13,182 bases of DNA. Origin: Pigoraptor vietnamica (taxonomy: Eukaryota; Opisthokonta; Filasterea). This document shows, piece by piece, positions 1 through 7,933 of this stretch (position 1 is the stretch's first letter; every line of letters starts with the position of its first letter). Location: contig CALSCQ010001433.1 of NCBI GenBank assembly GCA_943704525.1, positions 1 to 13,182 on the forward strand, given 5' to 3'. A model generated the notes under the pieces. The model searched no databases. It was not told the DNA's origin and worked only from the letters and a program-made list of their open reading frames with translations. The translations under genes were made by a program, and so were the position numbers.

Positions 1-111
1 CCCCCCCAATCCCTTCTTTTCTCCATTTATTGTATTCTGCTGTAGATCTTCTCTGCGTCTCCTAACCCCGTCCCTTTCTCCTTTGCCCGCGGCGCCCCCT
101 TTCGCATCCAG
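1..111 (+). other. 3' part of an intron of the NAP1/HEM gene
   Basis: This stretch precedes the first recognisable NAP1 exon and is strongly pyrimidine-rich, ending in CAG at 109-111. I find no coding similarity in it. It is read as the 3' end of an intron whose donor lies left of the window. A second AG at 43-44 (ctgtag) could serve as an alternative acceptor, but using it would add sequence that matches nothing in the family. Confidence 0.7.
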
Positions 112-3100
112 GCTTCCGGAGAAGACGCAGCTTCTTGCCGATCTCTGCATCGCGCTCAACCACTCGGACGCCATCATAATTCACGACACGCAACTGGGCC
201 CGCGCGAGTTCCTCGTCGAGGCCATCGAGGATTTTTTCGGAAAGTGAGTGAAGGGGATTAGAGAAAATTACGCCGGACTGTGAAGTGTGCGAGGCATTTG
301 CCATTTGTTGCACGTGAATTTTGACTCGACAAACTAAAGTCACGTGCATGGCCGCGGCTTGGTATCTTTCTCACTCGTTTCATTTTCCTATCCCCTCGTG
401 CCTATCTTCTGACGACACGCTTTTATCTCCCTAGGGCACTCGTCTCGATCATGAAGTACGACATTTCCGAGCAGACGATTCGCCGGCCGTCGGCGATGCT
501 GAACGCCGTCAACGCATTCATGGCGTCGCTGACGTCCCTGGAGAACTACGGTGGGCAGCTGTGCGTGGCATTCTGTGTTGGCCGAGGAGTGTATTGTTGA
601 TTGTGTGTTTGTGTACGGTAATGTACTAGTGTGCGAGTCGTGCGCATGCCATTTTATCTCAGCCTTTTCGCTCTCGCCCTCGCAGTGAACATCAACTGCG
701 CCGATGTGTTTGCGAATGTGCTTCTTCAGCACACGCAGCTCAAGGACAAGGAGGGAAAAATGTCGCTGTGCAGCGGCTATTCGCTATGGTGGGAGCGCAA
801 TTCGTCGCGTGCACGTATTGCCTCTCGACACGTCTTTTTTTGTGACACGCCGCGAGCACTTCACTATTACATACAACGCCGTGCGCACACGCCGACTCAT
901 TTCCGTTGCTCCCTTCTTGTTCGGACGGCCGCACGCGGTGGATAACGGTCTGGACAACTTGTGTATGGTTACTCACTCACTCGTTCCCGCGTACGCGCAC
1001 ACAGGTACATGGACTTTCTCACACGCAAGGTACCCACGCTCGGCATTTGTTACGCGTCGGTGCGCAAGGGGTTCTACAGCAAGCCCAACTCGCCGTTCCG
1101 TGCCGAGGAGTATGCCGAGTTCTCGGAACTCCTCGCTCTGTGTGAGCTGATGGGACCGTACGGCGTGCGGAGCCTCGACGACCGCATCCTCAAGGCCGTC
1201 TTGGATGAGGCATCGCAGCTGAAGGTGCGCCTCGCCCGCTTGTTGGTCCGTGCAAACGTGCCCTGCCGATACGGCACGTGAGCACCTGTCGAGCATCGCT
1301 GTGCAACGTTGTGTACTTGCCGCAACTAGAGTTTACGTGGCGGGGATTTTCTCTCAAGGCATTCGGATTAACCCTGAGGGATAAATGCGTCTGCAGGGTC
1401 TCGTCATCAACAACAGCGATGCGGTGCTTCTTCTCCAGAACTCATGGGACGACCCCGCCAAGTGCGCGGAGGGCATTCGCCGCATCAAGGGTGCGTGTGC
1501 GTGCACTGTGTGTGCGTGCTATGTCGGTGGATACCTTGCTCACAGCCGTCTGCGAGTGTCTCATTTTTCTGTTTCTGCTGTGGCCGTGCGCAGGCATTGA
1601 GGATTACCTCGCGCGCCTCACTCGCATCGGCGTGTTGCTGTGCTTCCGCAAGGAACTCCTCGACGCCCTCTCGACGGTGGGTATTGAGCGCGCGCTCGTT
1701 GTGGCCTTCCCTTGTTTCGCGATCCGTGTTGAGGGGCTTGTGGGCGAGTATTTTTTGCAGGACTCGTTCTCAATGCATGTCGCTGTTGGTTTGCAGGTCA
1801 TGCGCCAGAGGATATCGCCCATCTTCAACGCGATCAAGATTCTGCAGAAGAACCTGCCCGACGGCGTGGACTCACAGGTGCGTGGAGCGCGCGCGTGCGT
1901 GGTGTGTTCCTGTTTCTAAGGGCGTGTGCGTGTGTGGGGGTGCGCGCGCTTATTGCGTGTTTTCCTTGTGTATGTGCCACACGGTACCATGGTCTTGAGT
2001 AACGGCTTGCATTGTCACAGGCGATGGATCGGCTGGCTGTGACGGCGGGCATCAGCCTCCCCGTTGATCCCTATCTCAAGTCGGTCCTCGCCTCCCTCAA
2101 CAGTGGGTGTTTGTGCGCACGGCACACTCTCCCAACGCCACACTCGTGTTCACTCCCCCTCGTGTCATTGTTCGTTCACTATATTGCACCGTTCTTGGCG
2201 CAATATGCCACATTCATACACCACATGACCTGGTCCTCCTATTCGTGTATTATTCGTTTACTATGGCGCCGTTTTTGGTGTGCATCCGCGCGACCATAGT
2301 TTTTTTTCTCTCTCTTCTCATCGTCGATTTGTCTCCGCAGCAAATCCGAGCTTCGATGTGAAGGTGTGGAACAACATGCTCACGCTCTACGCGGCCGCCG
2401 TGACGTCCCTGGCGGCGAAGGAAGGCTCGGTGTATCGCACGTGGATTGACGGTGAGTCTGAATGTGCGCTCGCATCGCACGTGGCTCGCCAGGGTCAAAG
2501 ACCCAGCGCCCTCTCTTGTAATCTGCCTCACATCGCGCCGGTGGTTTCTCGACTGAGCCACCTATTCTGACCCACCCATTTTGAACGTAACTTGCCCCTT
2601 GAGTCGCTTTTCGTGTGCCGCCCCACACTGACGTTTCTCGCAATCGCAGGACATGAGAACAACGCGCACTGCACGGCCGTCGCGGCCCAGGCTCTCTCGA
2701 CGGCGTTCCTCGGCCTGTCGCCCACCGAGCCCTTCTACATTGCGGATGCGCACAAGGAATTCATCACGGTGCTAGTGCATTCACTCTGCTGCGCGTGTCC
2801 GCTATCTTGCGCGCGGGCTTTTTCTTGTAGTGACGAGTGTGCCCTCATTTTTCCCGGACATCGTGCGTGCGGCTTTACATTTGTGGTGATGAGTGCTCTC
2901 GTTTATTCCCGATCTCACGTTTTCGTGTTCCCCGCCCTCCAGATTCTCTCGGTGCTCCTGCTGCGCATCAAGCTCGAGAACGACAAGGAACTCGCCAAGG
3001 AAATCGACTCTGTCCTTCTCATCGTGGACAAGGTGTGCTTTGCCTCGAACTGCGTGTCACGTGCAGCCGTGTGTGTGACGCCCCTGTGTGCGTGCGTTCG

Positions 3101-3313
3101 TGTTTGTGTCTTGGTGCGTTTCATCCCCACTGATATCGCCGCCCACTTTGCTCTCGCGCAACGCCGCAGTTTGTGCAAGAGTCGCCGTTCCTCAAGGCGG
3201 ACGTCCTCGAGCAGTGCTTCCCCTACGTGCTCGTCCGCAGCGCATACCACGACCACTACGTCCGCGCGGCCGAGCGCAGCAGGCGCACGTCGGTGCAGGC
3301 GACGGTCGAGTGA
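112..3313 (+). CDS. NCKAP1: NAP1/HEM family protein (NCKAP1-like), SCAR/WAVE complex subunit, C-terminal part
   Basis: Nap1/HEM proteins are large helical scaffolds of the five-subunit SCAR/WAVE regulatory complex, which passes Rac signals to Arp2/3-driven actin assembly under the plasma membrane. The family has no catalytic site; recognition rests on colinear similarity. Exons: 112-243, 435-550, 686-788, 1005-1224, 1397-1490, 1594-1676, 1797-1877, 2021-2102, 2341-2451, 2650-2768, 2943-3032, 3170-3313 (TGA 3311-3313), giving 457 codons, roughly the last 40% of a typical 1100-residue member. Landmarks are the [11 protein letters not shown] stretch (exon 3), [16 protein letters not shown] (exon 4), [15 protein letters not shown] (exon 6) and the conserved end [19 protein letters not shown] (exon 12). 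All introns are GT-AG and all 11 donors start GTG. Intron phases are 2,1,2,0,1,0,0,1,1,0,0. The N-terminal part is outside the window. The gene converges on the Nudix gene 197 bp away. Family call is secure; single exon edges may be off by a few codons. Confidence 0.92.
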
Positions 3314-3510
3314 AGCGGAGTTGTGGAAAGGCATGGACACGTTTGTGCAGAATACACAGAGCTGCAATGTATTGGAACGCGGCCTGCGTGTTTACGCGCC
3401 TTCTAACATTTGCGTGGCGGCAGTGTGCAACATGCACACGTGTCGTGTGCTGTGTCCCTCCTCGTATCGATAGTACGTTATCGGAAGAATGCCCTCAGTT
3501 TGGGGCCGTT
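3314..3510. other. Convergent intergenic spacer NAP1 / Nudix gene
   Basis: This 197-bp spacer lies between the stop codons of two convergent genes and must hold both 3' untranslated regions and both polyadenylation sites. I see no AATAAA-type signal, no hairpin with a T tract, and no coding similarity. Open frames crossing it on both strands are continuations of intronic or out-of-frame reading. Confidence 0.6.
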
Positions 3511-4286
3511 TCAACCCGGGCGCACCAACAGAGACTCGTACCACCGCTCCACGGCCTGCGAGAGAAAGGGCGCTGTCCGTTAAGAACACGTGGCGATGTG
3601 ATCTGCGGTGAGCTTTCTACAACTCGGTCGCAACAGCCATAACCCACATGCAGCACACGTGCGATTGAGAAGCGTTGGGCACGCACCGTGACAATTGCGT
3701 CGTTGGCGGCGGGCATCTCGAGTTCCCTCAACGCACCCACAGACACCCACTTGACGGGCTGTCCCTCCGCCGCGTGCGGCTGCCCCGTCCACTTGCGCAC
3801 GACAAACGCCGAGATGCACACGCGGATGCCGCTGTCGGGGTAGTCCGAGTCGACGCGAACGAGCGGCTCTGCAGCGACGGGGGAAACGCCGACCTCCTCC
3901 GTCAGTTCGCGCGCGAGTGCCGCGGCATCGGTCTCGGCGTCTTGCGCCTGTTGTGAGTGAACCGTACCGCAATGTTTGAGGATGTGTGGGAGGACATGCA
4001 CGTACATACGCACGACATGCACATTAATGCACGCATGCACGCGCATACACACACACACAAATGAACATGCACACACACCCACACGCCAACCACACTGACG
4101 CGCGCATGCGCGCACACACAGATACAAAAAGAGGCACACATATGCGATGCTGATGAAAACACGTGCCTTTCCGCCCGGGAATTCCCAAAGGTTGCCCAAG
4201 TGCGCATCTTTTCTTCGCCTCGCGACAAACACGCGCCCTGCGTCATCCACTATCACGCCCACGGCCACGCGTACCGTTCGCAACAT
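3511..4286 (-). CDS. MutT-like Nudix hydrolase (NUDT1/8-oxo-dGTPase-like)
   Basis: This is a small Nudix pyrophosphohydrolase, the family that hydrolyses X-linked nucleoside diphosphates with Mg2+. MutT-type members cleave 8-oxo-dGTP and sanitise the nucleotide pool; that substrate is an inference here. Exons on the minus strand: 4286-4167 (40 codons from the ATG at 4286-4284), 3947-3687 (87 codons), 3555-3511 (14 codons and TGA). The product has 141 residues, close to bacterial MutT. Residues 33-40 read LWEFPGGK, the MutT-type lead-in, and joining to exon 2 gives a complete 23-residue Nudix box at 39-61 (G-x5-E-x7-REL-TEEVGV) with metal-binding E54, E57 and E58. The C-terminus AVERWYESLLVRPG is the final helix. 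Intron 1 (4166-3948) starts with GC, not GT; intron 2 (3686-3556) is GT-AG. No targeting peptide is evident. The gene is divergent from the mannosidase gene. Confidence 0.88.
3948..4166 (-). other. GC-AG intron interrupting the Nudix box
   Basis: Read on the minus strand, the exon ends ...GGAAAG and the intron opens gcacgt, ending acaacag before GCGCAAGAC. Only this join restores the exact G-x5-E spacing of the Nudix box. The nearest GT donor, three bases further on, shifts the frame with the same acceptor. The intron is 219 nt (73 codons), has no stop in the coding frame, and its sense strand is rich in GT repeats. Confidence 0.75.
4100..4113. repeat. 14-bp perfect palindrome, alternating purine-pyrimidine
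   Basis: The sequence GCGCGCATGCGCGC equals its own reverse complement and sits inside intron 1 of the Nudix gene, flanked by CA repeats on the plus strand. It can form a short hairpin in RNA and is the kind of alternating sequence that favours left-handed DNA. No function is implied by position. Confidence 0.85.
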
Positions 4287-4539
4287 GTCTCGTGTGTCTA
4301 ATGGGTAAGGGTGCAGAAATGACAACCCGCAACTTCAGTGCTCGGATGGCTCGGCACTGTGCGCGCGAAAGCAGTGGTGACCTGTTGCGGTGACTGGACA
4401 GTCCGGGCGCTCGTCATTGGGGCGACGGTTGATTCGGATTGAGGTGAGAGCAAGCGCTTCTCTTCGTCGAGTTCTTCTGCGAGTGCACACACGGGTCGCT
4501 CAGTGTCTGTGAAGTCGCGCGCACGGCATTCGCAGAAAG
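4287..4539. promoter_or_regulatory. Divergent upstream region between Nudix gene and MAN2C1
   Basis: This 253-bp gap separates the start codons of two divergent genes, so it should contain both promoters and 5' untranslated regions. I see no TATA box. An ATTGG (CCAAT on the other strand) lies at 4416-4420 and could be a CCAAT box, but a single five-base match is weak. A possible 5' UTR intron of MAN2C1 lies at 4444-4535 (GAG|gtgaga ... ttcgcag|AAAGATG). Promoter content is inferred from geometry, not shown by motifs. Confidence 0.45.
4444..4535 (+). other. Possible 5' UTR intron of MAN2C1
   Basis: GAG|gtgaga at 4441-4449 and ttcgcag ending at 4535 match the donor and acceptor style used through this gene, and would remove 92 nt just four bases before the ATG. 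There is no coding constraint to test it, so this rests on splice consensus alone. Confidence 0.3.
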
Positions 4540-4885
4540 ATGGACGCTGCGCGCGTGGGTGCGGCGGGTGCGTACGACATTGGGCACACGCACAAGTGCC
4601 AGCGCATCACGGTGGAGCGGGTCGAGAAATTTCTCTCAGACACGTACTTCACCGACGTGAATCTCTACGGCAGGCTCTATCTTGAGAGAAGCGCGATTGA
4701 TCGCGTGCAACATTATGCGGCGCCCGGTCGCATCTCGTACGGAGAAGCGGTGAAGGCGCAGTTCACTGAAATTGAGACGCGCAAGGAAAGCTTTGGACCC
4801 TCGTGAGTGCCCTTGGTGAAATATATGGGCATGGTGTGTGTGCGTGCGTGTGTGCGCGTGTGTGCGTGTGTAGTGTGTGTGTGTG

Positions 4886-4948
<63 letters not shown>

Positions 4949-7272
4949 GTGTGTGTGTGTGTGCGTGTGTGCGTGTGTGCATACGTGCGTGTGCCTGCCT
5001 GCGTGAGCTTGTCTCATCTAATTCTTTATCTCCTACATAAGGTGGTCCACACACTGGTTCCGCATATCGGCCGAAGTGCCCCAAGAGTGGCGTGGGCGTG
5101 AGGTGCACTTTCGGTGGAACTCAAACTCGGAGGGCTTCATCTATCTCAACGGCATTGCTGTGCAGGTGATTGTGGCTTGTGGACGCACACGTGTGCGACT
5201 CCCCTCATGTCGCCCCTCTCTTCGCTGCTCCCCTCTTGCACTCTCTATGGTGCTTGGGCGCACGTGCCTGCCTGTGTCATTCACCATTCCGTCCAACGTC
5301 GCCTCATGTCGCTGTACGCTGTCCCGCACATCGCACACACTCCGTGCACACCCGCCATGTTGACCTGCACATATTGCGCAAAAGGCTTGCAAACTTGTAG
5401 CTCACACCCCGTTCGCCAGGCACTCACTGGCGGCAATGGCTGCGACGCGAGGAAGGAGTACATTGTCTCACGTGCCTGCGAAGGGGGCGACCGCATCGAA
5501 CTGTGGGTTTTCATCTCCTGTGCATGCACGCTCGCTCTCTGTTGCACGTTCTTCACTCTCGCTTTACTCCAAATTACGAGACTCCCATCCGGATATTACA
5601 CACACGTACGCACGTACGCATGCACGCACGCAAAACACACACGCAAGCGCACACATGCCTTACATTTCAAACTTACGGGCACTCCATGACTCGCACACGC
5701 GCGCACACTTTCCATAGGTTCGTCGAGATGGCGTGCAACGGCATGTTCGGCGTCGGGAACAACGGGCTCATCAACCCCCCTGACCCCAACCGCCGCTTCT
5801 CCATCGAAACGTGCGAGCTCGCCGTGTTCAACCGACCTGCGTGGGAGCTTTATCTGGACCTCACCACCCTCGTCGACCTCGCGAAGGTGTGTTTGGGTGG
5901 CATTCGAGTGCGCATTGCTTGCCCCCTTTCCCCCCTCAGCCCCCGTCCTTTTTTCGTTATCGCGGGAGTTGTTTATGATGCTGCATGTGGAGGTGTTGTG
6001 TGCGTTTGTCTTTATTTGTTGTGTGTGTGTGTAAGTGCGAGTGTGTGTGCATGCGTGGGACCCTTCAACTCCGACACACATTCGAACCTCTGCTAATTCC
6101 TCCTGCAGAACGTCCCCACGGCCGACACCGGCGTCTCCGAGGCCGCCGCTCTCTGTGCCAATGCAATCGTCAATCGCGTCGATCCGCGCGATCCCGCGAC
6201 ATTCGCCGCAGCACGCACGCTTGCGGCCGAGTTCCTTGGGAGCGGAAAGGGAGCGCGCGCGTTCAAGGTGTCCGCCATCGGCCACTGTCACATCGACACG
6301 GGTGCGTTTTTCTCGTACTTAAGGAACCCTATTCGTACATTGTTATCTGTTTATAATCAACTGATATTGCCGTCTCGCATTGTTTCTATGGCTCTCTCTC
6401 TCTCTTTCCTCCGTGCCTCTGTCGCCAGCGTGGCTGTGGCCGTACGACGAGACGGTGCGCAAGGTGGCGCGCAGCTGGGCGACGCAGTTGCAGCTCATGG
6501 ACGACTACCCGCACTTCAAGTTTTGCGCGTCGCAGGCGCAGCAGTATGCTTGGATGAAGGACAAGTACCCCGAACTGTACGCGCGCATTCAGGCCAGGGC
6601 GCGGGAGGGCCGCTTTCACCCTGTTGGCGGCGTGTGGGTGGAGATGGTGGGTGTGGTGGGCGCCGTGCTGTTATTTTGTTTTTGGAATTTGCGTTTGTTA
6701 ATTTGTGTCGCCGCAGGACGGAAACATTCCGAGCGGAGAGTCGTTTGTCCGCCAGTTCATGTACGGACAGCGCTTCTTCGAGAGGGAGTTTGGCCGCCGT
6801 TGCAGTGAGGTGCGTTGAGGTCGCATGGGTCGGGAGATTGTGTGGGTGTTGTGCTGGAATATGTGTTCAGGGTACACCATTCGTGTGCGTAGTTGTTTTG
6901 CCGTGTTCTCGGTCGATCGCCCGTCTAATTGTCGCGTGGTCGCCTTCGTCTCGCTCGTCAGTTCTTCCTCCCGGACACGTTCGGGTACTCTGCGCAACTG
7001 CCTCAGATCATGAAGAGCGCGGGTGAGTCGCGACACAAACACCGCACCGCGGCCATACACGCCGGTACATTGCGCCCAATGCATGGCTGTGGGGGCACCG
7101 TGTGTTGTCCGCTGCATGCCGACTGACAATCGCACGTGACCAGGCATCGAGTCGTTTGTAACTCAAAAGCTGAGCTGGAATCTCATCAACAAGTTCCCTG
7201 TGAGTGCGCCTCAGTATGTGTCTGAGGCCGTGTGTGTGTGTCCATGTGCTCCGTGTCCTTTGTCGAGTTACT

Positions 7273-7308
<36 letters not shown>

Positions 7309-7867
7309 TTCGTGCTTGCTGTGCGTGTGCGTGCACTTGGCCTGCGTCCTGCGTCATTCACACGCGCCTTGTGCCACTGCAGCACAGCACTTTCTGGTGG
7401 GAGGGCATCGACGGCACGCGCGTCCTCACCCATTTTCCGCCAGGTAAGTACGGTTCTGTTTCGCACATGTGACATGACGTGGGTCGTTGTATGACCGACC
7501 CCTTGTTCATTTCCTTCGACCATGCTCATACTGGCTCCCGTTTTCACGCAGCCGATACGTACAACAGCCAGGCGGACGCGAAGGACGTGAGTAACAACAT
7601 GATACCAACACGTTAGTCACATGTTTGGAACGTGCATGCCCGTGCGCGTATGCCGATGTGCACGAGCACACACCGTCCCCTGTACAATGGTCACTTACGT
7701 GATGTTTGTTGCAGCTGCTCAAGAGCCGCTCCAACTTTAAGGACCATGGGCGCTCGTCGCATGCGCTGATGCTCTTCGGCAATGGTGACGGCGGCGGCGG
7801 ACCCAACGCGCGGATGATTGAGTCCCTTGCGCGCCTAGCGCACGTCCAGGGCTGTCCGAGGTACGTG

Positions 7868-7933
<66 letters not shown>

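Noticed and set aside
2592-3473. 293-codon single-frame ORF on the plus strand
   Set aside because: It joins NAP1 exons 10 and 11 through the stopless intron 2769-2942, then runs out of frame through intron 11. Family alignment shows no room for the 58 intronic residues.
3495-4325. 276-codon unspliced minus-strand ORF as the Nudix protein
   Set aside because: It starts at a non-ATG codon, inserts 73 repeat-derived residues into the catalytic motif, and misses the conserved AVERWYESLL end. The three-exon model gives an intact 141-residue protein.
4803-5108. Long open frames of Cys/Val or His/Thr repeats on both strands
   Set aside because: They are six-frame translations of the GT/CA microsatellite in MAN2C1 intron 1, with no independent coding support. 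The same applies to frames at 7840-8001.
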